Assembly: GCA_000402755.1 (NCBI GenBank)
Contig: AQSD01000002.1
Coordinates: forward strand, 21,443 to 85,442
Direction: 5' to 3'
DNA length: 64,000 nucleotides
From: Fidelibacterota bacterium SCGC AAA160-B08
Lineage (GTDB): Bacteria; Fidelibacterota; Marinisomatia; Marinisomatales; Marinisomataceae
The position numbers and the translations under genes are program-made. The notes under the pieces were generated by a model. That model saw only the letters and a list, made by a program, of their open reading frames with translations, was not told where the DNA came from and did no database searches. The stretch's first letter is position 1, and every line of letters starts with the position of its first letter. Of the stretch, positions 25,750-34,757 are shown one piece after another.

Positions 25750-26793
25750 ATGAATAAACAAAAAATTATTAAAGAAAATAGCGTTCAATCAAGCATAAGA
25801 ATTATTGATGCTTTAAATCTTTTAGATAAGCTTTCAATTAAAACTTTATTGGTTCATTCATCCGACAAATTTTTTGGTACTTTAACAGATGGAGATATTC
25901 GAAGAGGTCTAATAGATAAAGTTGACATAAATGATTCTATCAAAAGTATTACAAATCAAAAATGCCAAACAATCAGTCATAAAGATTTTCAGATCAAAAA
26001 CTTCTCAAGATATTTTGGACAAATAGATATTGTTCCAGTGATTAAAAATAGTCAAATATCAGACATTTACAGCAATATCAATCAAAAATTTAGTAAAAAT
26101 AATTTAATGAGCTTAAAGAATAAGTGTGATGTTGTAGTGATGGCTGGAGGAAAAGGTACAAGAATGAAGCCTTTGACAGATTTTATTCCTAAGCCTTTAG
26201 TTCCATTGCATGGAAAAACTTTGATAGAACATGTAATGGAAAATTTTTCAAATTTTGAAATTAATAATTTTTCTATATCTGTAAATTATAAATCCCAACA
26301 AATAATTAATCATTTTAAAGATCAATCTCATTTCTATGATTTAAATTATCTTCATGAAGATATTGAAATGGGTACTATTGGTGCATTACAAAATTTTGAT
26401 TTTAATAATAGGCCTGTTTTTGTTGCAAATTGCGATTCTTTAATTGATTTAGATTACTATGATATGTATAAATTCCACAAAGATAATAATTTCGATTTTA
26501 CCGTTGCGGGATGCGAAGATGTAATTAATGTCCCATATGGGGTATGTTCAGTTGATAAAAATTTTCGATTAACTGAGATAAAAGAAAAGCCACAAATAGT
26601 GAATCTAATTAATTCAGGCTTATACTTATGTGGAGAAAAAGCAGCTTCCTTGATTCCAAAAAATGTTAAATTCCATGCCACTGATCTAATAAGTAGTTGT
26701 CAGAAAAATAATTTTTCTGTTGGTGTTTACAGGTTTAGAAAAGACCAATGGCGAGACGTAGGAATATTTAGTGAATATCTTTCTTATCTTTAA
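25750..26793 (+). CDS. ptmE: CBS-domain sugar-1-phosphate nucleotidyltransferase, PtmE-like
   Basis: The 347-residue protein has paired CBS domains at the N-terminus (about 1-120, including GTLTDGDIRRGLI) and a nucleotidyltransferase domain from about 125 (VVVMAGGKGTRMKPLTD, then FVANCDSLIDLDYY). This fusion matches PtmE, which in Campylobacter makes GDP-GlcN from GlcN-1-phosphate to start the GDP-linked legionaminic acid route. That supports the GDP version of the pathway here. HddC-type heptose guanylyltransferases share the second domain but not the CBS pair. It precedes wzy by ten bases. Confidence 0.82.
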   Translation: MNKQKIIKENSVQSSIRIIDALNLLDKLSIKTLLVHSSDKFFGTLTDGDIRRGLIDKVDINDSIKSITNQKCQTISHKDFQIKNFSRYFGQIDIVPVIKNSQISDIYSNINQKFSKNNLMSLKNKCDVVVMAGGKGTRMKPLTDFIPKPLVPLHGKTLIEHVMENFSNFEINNFSISVNYKSQQIINHFKDQSHFYDLNYLHEDIEMGTIGALQNFDFNNRPVFVANCDSLIDLDYYDMYKFHKDNNFDFTVAGCEDVINVPYGVCSVDKNFRLTEIKEKPQIVNLINSGLYLCGEKAASLIPKNVKFHATDLISSCQKNNFSVGVYRFRKDQWRDVGIFSEYLSYL

Positions 26794-26803
26794 GTCTCAA
26801 TAG

Positions 26804-27952
26804 ATGAATATATTGCTAAAATTTATCCTTCTTTCATTTTTTTTATCAATAGGATTTAATTTTACTGTTATTGATGGCGTATTATATTTATCAAATATTT
26901 TATCACTAATTATATCGATAGTTATAATCTTTAACTTAACTCCGCAGGAGCTATATAGTGAAAAAAATCAATCTATTTGGCTTCTTATAATATCTTTTTT
27001 TGTTTTAGTGGGTATGCAATCGATTAATGGACTTAAATGGCTGTATTTGTTTTTCACATTCTATTCTTTTTCTTTATTTTTCAAATATAATAAATATAAT
27101 TTAAATCATATACTACTGACCTACTCATTGGGTATGATAGTTGCCACTTTAGTATCATTTCAATTTATAGACTTTGCTTATCTAGGGAGCAATTTTTCTA
27201 CAGATAGTAGAGGATCAATTTATCAATTAGGCGGATTTAATGTTTATGGAGTATTAGCTTCATATGCTATGATAATCCTGATACATCTCCAGTCTCAGTA
27301 TCGAACAATTTTATTTAGAACTTTTTCATTTTTGTCTTTATTACTTTTATTAATATCGCAGGTTTCTACTTTATCTAGGGGAGGATTTTTATCATTAGTT
27401 TTTGGTTTAGCATTTTATAGTTATTTCAGAAAAAATTTATTAAAAAGCACTATAGGTTTTTTAATTGTAGCATCAATATTAGGATTGATTTTGATAAATA
27501 ATTTAGATATTGATTTCATTTCAATTTTTAACAGATATACATTCTTCGATGACGCTACCGGATCGGGCCGTACAGTTTTATGGTCCCATATATTTAGTTT
27601 AATGTCAAATCCATTTATAATTATTTTTGGAAATGGAGCAGGCTCTTTAGATTTATTTATTCCTGTTTCAGATGGCAATTGGTATAGTGGATTTGAATCA
27701 ACGCATAATACATATTTAGAATTTTTCTATCAATTTGGTCTAATAGGACTATCTCTATTCATTTTATTTCTTTATAAAACAAAAAAACGTATTGATCAAA
27801 TTATATTGTATGATGATCAAATTATTTTAAAGACTATATTTTATGTTATGTTGGTAAACATGTTTTTTGATTCATATTTTTTTGCTTTGCAGATTACGGC
27901 TCTTTACAGTCTATTTTTCAGTCTTTTTCGTGAGGTAGGACATAGTGAGTAG
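26804..27952 (+). CDS. wzy: O-antigen/capsule polymerase, Wzy/O-antigen ligase family
   Basis: The 382-residue protein has about ten or more membrane helices and a large periplasmic loop. The Wzy_C-like motifs SGRTVLWSHIFSLMSNP and STHNTYLEFFYQFGLIGLSLF are visible in the C-terminal half, with His in the STHNTYL motif. In this locus it most likely polymerises the repeat units flipped by the adjacent Wzx. The O-antigen ligase WaaL has the same motif set, so ligase is the alternative. The last residues overlap the wzx start. Confidence 0.83.
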   Translation: MNILLKFILLSFFLSIGFNFTVIDGVLYLSNILSLIISIVIIFNLTPQELYSEKNQSIWLLIISFFVLVGMQSINGLKWLYLFFTFYSFSLFFKYNKYNLNHILLTYSLGMIVATLVSFQFIDFAYLGSNFSTDSRGSIYQLGGFNVYGVLASYAMIILIHLQSQYRTILFRTFSFLSLLLLLISQVSTLSRGGFLSLVFGLAFYSYFRKNLLKSTIGFLIVASILGLILINNLDIDFISIFNRYTFFDDATGSGRTVLWSHIFSLMSNPFIIIFGNGAGSLDLFIPVSDGNWYSGFESTHNTYLEFFYQFGLIGLSLFILFLYKTKKRIDQIILYDDQIILKTIFYVMLVNMFFDSYFFALQITALYSLFFSLFREVGHSE

Positions 27953-29180
27953 TTTATCTAGCAATACTGTAACAATATTATTGATTCGTTTTTTTACTCT
28001 ATTCATAAGATTTTTATTCATTATTTTTTTTAGCAAAACATATTCCTTGGAAATTGTAGGTATTTATGGTCTTATTTATGCCATAACTACGCTTGTATCT
28101 CAAGTTGTTCCTTTCGAATTACATAACTATGTCACATTGGAAGTATTGGAGAATAAAGATAAGTATAGAAAAAAAATGATTTCCAACAGTTTATTTTTTG
28201 TATCCAGTTCATTTATTTTATCAATTCCCTTATTTTTTGTATTATTTAAATATACAAATATTGGTGATTCTTATTTCTTGTATGTGATTATTCTAAGTTT
28301 TTTTGAGACATTTAGCAGAGAATTTGAGCGTATTTTTATTGGACTATCAAAACCCGCTTCAAAGTATATTAGTGTTTTTTTGAAGTCATTTCCGTGGATG
28401 GTTACTGTATTGGTACTAATCTATACCAATAGATTGATTGATTTTGAGTTAATTTTAATTTTGTGGATACTTTCCACATTCTTAGCTGTTATTTATGGAT
28501 TTTTTTCAATAAGAAAGTATATATATTTTCTTTTCAATTTCAAAATTTTTCTATCGATAAATTGGATTAAAAGAGGATTAATTTTTTCATTTCCTTTTCT
28601 GATTGCAACTGTTAGTCATACCTTGAGTCAATATTTAGGTAGATTTTTTATTTCTTATGAGCTATCAAATGAAATTGTTGGAATTTTTTCAATCTATTTT
28701 CAAATTTCAGCACTATTATTAATCTTATCTGACATATCTTATTCAATATATTTACCTACTTATGCAAAAAATTATAAATCTAAATTATTAAAGAAAAATA
28801 ATACATATGAATACTTCAACCTATTAGTACTTTTAACGTTTGGAATGCTTATTTATTTCTTGAGCCCTTTTCTATTTTCCTACATTAATATAGAATTATT
28901 GGAATATTTGCCAGCTTTTTATATCATGATTGTAGCTATGGTACTATTGTCTTTTAGCGGGATATTGAGAATGAGACTTTATATCAGAAAAATGAAGTAT
29001 GAAATAATGTTTTCAAATTTGTTTTTTGTATTAGCTTCTGTAATTTGTAACTCGTTACTAATTAAGACTTTTGGTCTTTACGGAGGAGCACTTTCTTTGT
29101 TAGTTCCAAGTATTATACTTTGTACTTCAATATTATTATTTAGTAATTACTTTAGTGGAAGGTATTTAAATGAAAAATAA
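27945..29180 (+). CDS. wzx: Wzx-type polysaccharide flippase (MATE/MVF-like)
   Basis: The 411-residue protein is a polytopic membrane protein with about 12 helices, arranged as in the polysaccharide-transport flippases. It moves lipid-linked repeat units across the inner membrane. Sequence conservation is low in this family, so the call rests on topology, length and position between wzy and a glycosyltransferase candidate. The start codon is GTG, overlapping the wzy end by eight bases. Its end overlaps the next gene by 11 bases. Confidence 0.83.
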   Translation: MSSLSSNTVTILLIRFFTLFIRFLFIIFFSKTYSLEIVGIYGLIYAITTLVSQVVPFELHNYVTLEVLENKDKYRKKMISNSLFFVSSSFILSIPLFFVLFKYTNIGDSYFLYVIILSFFETFSREFERIFIGLSKPASKYISVFLKSFPWMVTVLVLIYTNRLIDFELILILWILSTFLAVIYGFFSIRKYIYFLFNFKIFLSINWIKRGLIFSFPFLIATVSHTLSQYLGRFFISYELSNEIVGIFSIYFQISALLLILSDISYSIYLPTYAKNYKSKLLKKNNTYEYFNLLVLLTFGMLIYFLSPFLFSYINIELLEYLPAFYIMIVAMVLLSFSGILRMRLYIRKMKYEIMFSNLFFVLASVICNSLLIKTFGLYGGALSLLVPSIILCTSILLFSNYFSGRYLNEK

Positions 29181-30279
29181 TTTTGTACATATTTTTATTA
29201 ATATATTAGATAGAAATCATGATAAATATTTAGGTATTAAAAAACAATTATCGAAAACAGATAATCATCATTGTATCGATATTGATTTATCTGAAAAATC
29301 TATGAATCGCTTTAGAGATGTTGAATTCGGAATTAAAAAATATTTTAGAGAGTTATATTATTATTCTGTATTTCAAGAGCTCGAAGAAATGTTAATTAAA
29401 GCTATTAATAAAAGTAAGGATACAACAATTGTATATCTTCAAGATGAAGGTGTTTGGTCAGAATTTTTAAAACATTTGATAAAAAAATATAATTTAAACC
29501 TCATTCATTTTGTCAATGTTCAGCATGGCTTTCTAATGAAGAACAGCTATAGCCCATTTAGAGATAAGATAATTAATTCTATTAATTCAATTTATAAGTT
29601 ACTCCTCGGCTTTCCAAAATTTGGTATTGGACCATTCAAAGGCCCATTTAATTATTACCTTCTTTTTCATGAGGAGCTTTTTGATGAAATTCCAGAAAGT
29701 TCAAAAGCAATTCATTGTCCCAATCTTATTAATCGATCATTTATTGATAATTACCATCTAGAAACATTAAATACAAAAGTTGTGCATAAATCAACTCTAA
29801 TTGCTCTTCAGCATAATGTTTTATTTGGCCATACTTCAATCTCATTTGTAGAATCTGTGAAATCGCTGATACCTATAGTTGATTTGTTAAAAGATAGTTT
29901 TGGATATGATATTTTTTTACGAAAACATCCAGGAATGAACAAAAAATATTTTGTTAAAGTTTTAAAAGATGTTGGATTGTATAGTAAAATTATAATAGAC
30001 GAAGCCCCGATCGAAGTTAGTATCAAAAGATCGCCCTTTATTTTAAGCTTTTTTTCAACGATACTTTTTGAATCAACTTTAGTAGGTAGAGTGCCTATAA
30101 TTATAAATAATTATTCATTTAGTTTGAGCAAATTTCCAGTGCAATATGATACAATTGATTTAAAAAAGAATTTAGAAGGCCAGCTTGATAGAATTTTTAA
30201 TGCTAAAACAACATCAAATGAAGCGAAAGATGAAGTTAATTGGGTTAAATTAATAGAAGACGATCTAACCGATGTATAA
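29170..30279 (+). CDS. Candidate nonulosonate (sialyl-type) glycosyltransferase
   Basis: I do not recognise a named family for this 369-residue protein, but it carries, in the right order, the short motifs shared by bacterial sialyl- and polysialyltransferases: D-E-G at 92-94 (YLQDEGVW), H-P at 253-254 (LRKHPGMNK) and S-T at 296-297 (SFFSTILFE, with E301 following). In those enzymes the first motif supplies the base, and HP and S-S/T hold the CMP. Its place next to wzx and in a locus with a full CMP-nonulosonate pathway fits a transferase role. It is soluble, without a signal peptide or clear membrane helix. CDP-glycerol-type or other GT-B folds are alternatives. Confidence 0.6.
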   Translation: MKNNFVHIFINILDRNHDKYLGIKKQLSKTDNHHCIDIDLSEKSMNRFRDVEFGIKKYFRELYYYSVFQELEEMLIKAINKSKDTTIVYLQDEGVWSEFLKHLIKKYNLNLIHFVNVQHGFLMKNSYSPFRDKIINSINSIYKLLLGFPKFGIGPFKGPFNYYLLFHEELFDEIPESSKAIHCPNLINRSFIDNYHLETLNTKVVHKSTLIALQHNVLFGHTSISFVESVKSLIPIVDLLKDSFGYDIFLRKHPGMNKKYFVKVLKDVGLYSKIIIDEAPIEVSIKRSPFILSFFSTILFESTLVGRVPIIINNYSFSLSKFPVQYDTIDLKKNLEGQLDRIFNAKTTSNEAKDEVNWVKLIEDDLTDV

Positions 30280-30546
30280 AATTTCATTTTGCAAAAAAAA
30301 CCACATTTTTGTTAAAAGTAAAGAAAAGAAAATTAATGAGATTTTATGATTAATATCTATATACCAATTTGATCATAATTTATCAAAAAAGTATATGCTT
30401 ATGGCTAGCTATATGTAATATAGACAGAAGTATTGCTTCAATAATTCTATCTGTTGTTGTCACTTTTAATTTAGTGTAAATTTAAGCGTGACTATTAATT
30501 AAAATATTTGTTTTAGTATTTTTTGTAATATAATATTCGGTATAAA
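30280..30546. other. AT-rich intergenic region, longest gap in the window
   Basis: These 267 bases separate the wzx block from the ColD-like block. They are very AT-rich, with poly-A and poly-T runs and many stops in all frames. I see no RNA gene, no strong hairpin and no reading frame of note. A possible promoter lies at the downstream edge. Confidence 0.6.
30507..30534 (+). promoter_or_regulatory. Possible promoter for the ColD-like/GMD block
   Basis: TATAAT occurs at 30529-30534 with a TTTGTT element 16 bases upstream. A start of transcription about seven bases downstream would leave only about six bases before the ATG at 30547, giving an almost leaderless message. No Shine-Dalgarno site precedes that ATG. 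Confidence 0.35.
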
Positions 30547-31719
30547 ATGAGTGAAAAAACTAATCAAATTAAACTAGTAAATGATACGGTATCAAAAAAT
30601 GATATTGATCACTTAATAGAATGGTTAAAAACTTATCCAAGACTAACAAAAGGACCCATTACAAGAAAGTTAGAAGAAGAATTTGCAAAAAAAATGGGTT
30701 CTAAGTATTCTGTTTTTTGTAATTCTGGATCATCAGCAAATCTTTTAATGTTGCAATGTATTTTAGAGAATGATATAGTAAGTAAAAACTCTAAAGTTGT
30801 TGTTCCTGCTCTAGCTTGGGCTACTGACTACTCTCCAGTTGTTCAGTTGGGCTTTGAACCTGTTTTATGTGATATTAATTTAAATGATCTTTCAATTGAT
30901 TTAGATCATTTTGAACAGATTTGTATTGAAGAAAAACCGAGCGCCCTGATCTTAGTTTCAGTATTGGGTTTAGTCCCAGAAATGAGCAAGATTATTAATT
31001 TATGCGAAAAATATGGAGTAATTTTAATTGAGGATAATTGCGAATCACTAGGCTCTTCATCTGAAAAAAAATTGCTTGGAAATTTTGGATTAATGTCATC
31101 TTTTTCTACATATTTTGGACATCATATTTCTACAATTGAAGGCGGATTTATTACAACAAATAATAGAGAAGCATATCAAACTTTGCTTATGATTAGAAAT
31201 CACGGATGGGATAGAGATTTAGATAAAGAAACTCAAGAAAAATTAAGAAAGAAGTGGAATATCAATTCTTTTAATTCTTTGTATACTTTTTATTTGAATG
31301 GATTTAATTGTAGGTCAACTGACTTGCAAGCATATATCGGTTTAAGACAAATTGATAAAATTGATTCTATCGTTAACCAAAGAAATAAAAATTTCTTTCA
31401 TTATTTAGATCATATTGAAGAAAATATGTTAGATATCGCTGTTAGAGAACATGATTTCATCTCAAATTTTGCATATCCAATTTTATCAGAAAAAAAAGAT
31501 AAAATAGTTAAAACTCTTATTGATAATAATATTGAAGTCAGACCTTTAATTTCTGGATCTATCGGTAATCAACCTTTCTATACAAAAGATTTTGGTAGAC
31601 TAGAGCTGCCAAACGTGAATCTTGTTGATAAATTTGGTTTCTATATCCCGAATCATCCTGATCTTGATGAGTCAGATATAATATATATTTCAAAAATAAT
31701 AAACGGAGAAAATTTATGA
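30547..31719 (+). CDS. ColD/RfbH-like PLP-dependent 3-dehydratase (His replaces the PLP Lys)
   Basis: This 390-residue DegT-family protein has the aminotransferase fold (CNSGSSANLLMLQ, IEDNCESLGSSS), but the position that should hold the PLP Lys is H192 in YFGHHISTIEGG. The same swap defines the deoxygenating branch of the family, such as ColD (GDP-4-keto-6-deoxymannose 3-dehydratase) and RfbH, which remove the 3-hydroxyl rather than move an amino group. The next gene is GDP-mannose 4,6-dehydratase, which makes exactly the ColD substrate. The product would be a GDP-4-keto-3,6-dideoxy sugar of the colitose type. Overlap with gmd is four bases. Confidence 0.85.
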   Translation: MSEKTNQIKLVNDTVSKNDIDHLIEWLKTYPRLTKGPITRKLEEEFAKKMGSKYSVFCNSGSSANLLMLQCILENDIVSKNSKVVVPALAWATDYSPVVQLGFEPVLCDINLNDLSIDLDHFEQICIEEKPSALILVSVLGLVPEMSKIINLCEKYGVILIEDNCESLGSSSEKKLLGNFGLMSSFSTYFGHHISTIEGGFITTNNREAYQTLLMIRNHGWDRDLDKETQEKLRKKWNINSFNSLYTFYLNGFNCRSTDLQAYIGLRQIDKIDSIVNQRNKNFFHYLDHIEENMLDIAVREHDFISNFAYPILSEKKDKIVKTLIDNNIEVRPLISGSIGNQPFYTKDFGRLELPNVNLVDKFGFYIPNHPDLDESDIIYISKIINGENL

Positions 31720-32729
31720 AAACAGCTTTAGTCACTGGAGTTAGCGGACAAGATGGATACTATCTTTCAAAATTACTTCTTGAAAAGAACTATAAGGTTA
31801 TAGGTCTTGTCAGAAGGAATAGCAGGTATGATCTACAGCAATTTGTTACTGATATTGGGAATAAAAATTTTATTCTTGAAACAGGTGATTTAACTGATAT
31901 ATCATCGATAATTAGTGTCTTAAAAAAGTATGATATTTGTGAATTTTATAATCTAGCCGCTCAAAGTCATGTTGGTATATCTTTTACAAATCCAATATCA
32001 ACTACAGATATTAACTCAATGGGAGTAGTCAATTGTTTAGAAGCTATTAGGCTTATCGATAAAGATATTAAATTTTATCAAGCTTCAAGTTCAGAGCTAT
32101 ATGGCGATACAGTTGAAGAATTTCAAGATGAAAATACGCCATTCAGGCCCAGAAGTCCTTACGGATGTTCAAAATTATTTTCTTTTGCTATTACAAAGAA
32201 CTATAGAGAAGCATATAATATGTTTACTTCAAATGGTATCCTTTTTAATCACGAGTCTCCAAGAAGATCGATCAATTTTGTAACAAGAAAAGTAACGTCC
32301 ACTTTTGCAAAAATAAATTCGGGAATGGAAAATAAATTAGATATCGGAAATTTGGATGCAAAAAGAGATTGGGGGTATGCAAAAGATTATGTTGAGATGA
32401 TGTGGAGAATCTTAGATCATAATACACCTGATGATTTTGTCATTGCTACAGGGGAGGTATTTACTGTAAGGCAGATGATTGAGATGACAGCTCATTACTT
32501 TGAATATGATATAAAATGGGATGGCAAGGGCATAGATGAAATTGGTTATGACTCTAAATCAGGGAAAAAATTAGTAGTAGTGAACCCTGATCATTTCAGA
32601 CCATCAGAAGTTGAATATCTTAGAGGTGATTTTTCAAAGGCTAAAGAAATATTGAAATGGGAGCCTAAAACAAGCTTTGAACAACTTATTAAAATTATGT
32701 GCGACCATGACAAAAAGCTTTTTTCCTAA
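31716..32729 (+). CDS. gmd: GDP-mannose 4,6-dehydratase
   Basis: The 337-residue extended SDR has the GMD signature VTGVSGQDGYYLSKLL, NLAAQSHVGISF, SSSELYGD, the YGCSK catalytic pair, FNHESPRRSINFVTRKV and NPDHFRPSEVEYLRGD. It converts GDP-mannose to GDP-4-keto-6-deoxymannose, which feeds the ColD-like enzyme upstream and possibly the divergent paralogue just downstream. The substrate loops are well kept, so it is probably a true GMD. Confidence 0.92.
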   Translation: MKTALVTGVSGQDGYYLSKLLLEKNYKVIGLVRRNSRYDLQQFVTDIGNKNFILETGDLTDISSIISVLKKYDICEFYNLAAQSHVGISFTNPISTTDINSMGVVNCLEAIRLIDKDIKFYQASSSELYGDTVEEFQDENTPFRPRSPYGCSKLFSFAITKNYREAYNMFTSNGILFNHESPRRSINFVTRKVTSTFAKINSGMENKLDIGNLDAKRDWGYAKDYVEMMWRILDHNTPDDFVIATGEVFTVRQMIEMTAHYFEYDIKWDGKGIDEIGYDSKSGKKLVVVNPDHFRPSEVEYLRGDFSKAKEILKWEPKTSFEQLIKIMCDHDKKLFS

Positions 32730-33633
32730 AAAAATAGCTCTTATTACTGGAGCTAACGGCCAAGATGGAACTTTATTGTTTGATATTCTTAATGAAAAAA
32801 AATATGATATTATAAGAGTTGGTAAGAGAAAAACTTTTTTTAATACTAAAAAAATAGAACATTGCGATATTTTAAGTGTTGAAGAAGTTGGAAAGCTATT
32901 TCAAAATTTTAAAATATCAGAGATATATCATTTAGCTGCTAAAGTATTATCAACAGAGAGCCGTAATATTGATGAAAATAGAGGGGAATCGTTTATAGAG
33001 AATTTTGAAATAAATGTAAAAAGTTTTCATAATATTTTAATAAATGCAGACAAGGATACAAAAATTTTCTATCCAACATCGTCTTATATTTTTGAACCAA
33101 GCGATTCGAAGCTGGATGAAAAATCAAAGATTGCTCCATCAAGTTTATATGGAATAAATAAATCAAGTTCATTTTGGCTAGCAAAATACTATAGAGAACA
33201 CTTCAATTCGTTTGTATCTACGGGTATTATGTTTAACCATGAATCTAGATTAAGAGCAGATTCTTACATAACAAAAAAAATTATTATTCAAGCAAAAGAA
33301 ATAATTAAGAAAAAAAGAGAATTTTTTGAAGTATATAATTCTAATCAATTAGTAGACTGGGGTCATGCAGAGGATTATGTAATTGCGATGCATGCTATTA
33401 TGCAACTTTCTTACGCGGATGACTTTGTTATTTCCAGTGGTTCATTACATTCAATTAAAGATTTTATAAAGATTGTTTGTAAGAAATTAGACATTAGCTA
33501 TAATGATGATATAATAAAGAGTATGACAAATAAAAAAACAGATTATTTTTATGGCGATAATTCAAAGATTATAAAAGCTACAAAATGGAAACCATCAGCT
33601 ACTTTAGAAAAAATTGTCGATGATATGATATGA
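32707..33633 (+). CDS. Divergent GMD-like extended SDR
   Basis: The 308-residue protein resembles GMD (ITGANGQDGTLLFDIL, MFNHESRLRADSYITKKI, YGINK catalytic pair) but is shorter and differs at key places. The SSSELYG motif reads TSSYIFEP, so the catalytic Glu region is changed, and the C-terminal substrate stretch is weaker. I start it at 32707 (MTKSFFPKK); a longer reading begins 30 bases earlier inside gmd. It overlaps gmd by 23 bases. It may be an epimerase or reductase for the GDP-keto sugar, the step that ColC performs in colitose synthesis. Confidence 0.7.
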   Translation: MTKSFFPKKIALITGANGQDGTLLFDILNEKKYDIIRVGKRKTFFNTKKIEHCDILSVEEVGKLFQNFKISEIYHLAAKVLSTESRNIDENRGESFIENFEINVKSFHNILINADKDTKIFYPTSSYIFEPSDSKLDEKSKIAPSSLYGINKSSSFWLAKYYREHFNSFVSTGIMFNHESRLRADSYITKKIIIQAKEIIKKKREFFEVYNSNQLVDWGHAEDYVIAMHAIMQLSYADDFVISSGSLHSIKDFIKIVCKKLDISYNDDIIKSMTNKKTDYFYGDNSKIIKATKWKPSATLEKIVDDMI

Positions 33634-34757
33634 AAATTCTATTAATACATGATCAAATGCTTACAAAAGGTGGGTCTGAAAGAGTTTTTACATACTTAGC
33701 TGATATTTTTCCAAAAGCTGATATTTTTACCTCAACATATAATCCAAAAAAATCTATAGAATTCAATAGATCTAAAGATTTAAAAGTTTCAAAATTTTTT
33801 AATTCCATAATAAGAAATTCAACAACTTTTAAATTTTTTTTCCCAATCCTAACTTATTATTTTCAATTTAAAAATTTTCGAGAATATGATCTTATAATTT
33901 CATCTTCTGCGACCTGTGCTAAATATATAAGAAATTTTGATGGAAAGCATATTTGCTATTGTTATGTTCCAACTAGAGCTATCTGGGAAACTGATAATTA
34001 TTTCCCAAAGAAAAATTTTGTAAAAAGTGTGTTCCTATATTTTTTACCATATTTAAAAAAGAGAGATCTAGAAACTTCTAATTATATTGATTTATATATA
34101 GGAGATTCAAGAGAATCATCAAATAGAATTAAAAAAAATTATAATAGTAGAACTACCTATGCATATAGTCCCATTGAATTTTCTAATTATTCTTCTTTTT
34201 TTTCAGCTACCAAAGCTGATTATTATCTTATGGTCTCAAGGTTAGATTATTGGAAGAGAGTCGACATAGCTGTGGACGCTTTCAATAGTAATGGGAAAAA
34301 ACTAATTATTGTTGGATCTGGAGAGGCATATAGAGATTTAAAAAGTAAGGCTAAATCTAATATAGAATTCTTAAATAATGTTACAGATGAAGAATTAGGT
34401 AAATTATATTCAAGCGCGAAAGGAGTAATATTCACATGTGATCTTGAGCACGGATTGATTCCTATTGAGGCAAACGCATGTGGCACACCTGTAGTCTGCT
34501 ATGGTTTTGGAGGAGTGAAAGATACTATGATTAATTTTGATGGTAATAATTTTAATGAAGCAACAGCTGTTTTCTTTTATGAGCAAGATCCTCAATCTCT
34601 CAATAAAGCGCTAAATACTTTTCAAGGTATAAATTTCAATTCATATAGCATTAGAGATAATGCCAAAAGATTCTCAAGAACTATTTTTAGAGATAGTATC
34701 AAAAGTATAGTAAATTCATTTGTTAGGGGCCATAAGAAAGTGCTAAATGAAAGTTAA
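33630..34757 (+). CDS. GT4-family glycosyltransferase
   Basis: The 375-residue GT-B-fold enzyme has an N-terminal acceptor domain (HDQMLTKGGSERVF) and a C-terminal donor domain with SRLDYWKRVDIAVDAF, IVGSGEAYRDL and the E-x7-E motif EHGLIPIEANACGTPVV. The overall pattern resembles mannosyl- and rhamnosyltransferases of O-antigen clusters (WbaZ-like), with CYCYVPTRAIW typical of that group. It is the only clear classical glycosyltransferase in the locus. Donor and acceptor are not known. Confidence 0.87.
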   Translation: MKILLIHDQMLTKGGSERVFTYLADIFPKADIFTSTYNPKKSIEFNRSKDLKVSKFFNSIIRNSTTFKFFFPILTYYFQFKNFREYDLIISSSATCAKYIRNFDGKHICYCYVPTRAIWETDNYFPKKNFVKSVFLYFLPYLKKRDLETSNYIDLYIGDSRESSNRIKKNYNSRTTYAYSPIEFSNYSSFFSATKADYYLMVSRLDYWKRVDIAVDAFNSNGKKLIIVGSGEAYRDLKSKAKSNIEFLNNVTDEELGKLYSSAKGVIFTCDLEHGLIPIEANACGTPVVCYGFGGVKDTMINFDGNNFNEATAVFFYEQDPQSLNKALNTFQGINFNSYSIRDNAKRFSRTIFRDSIKSIVNSFVRGHKKVLNES

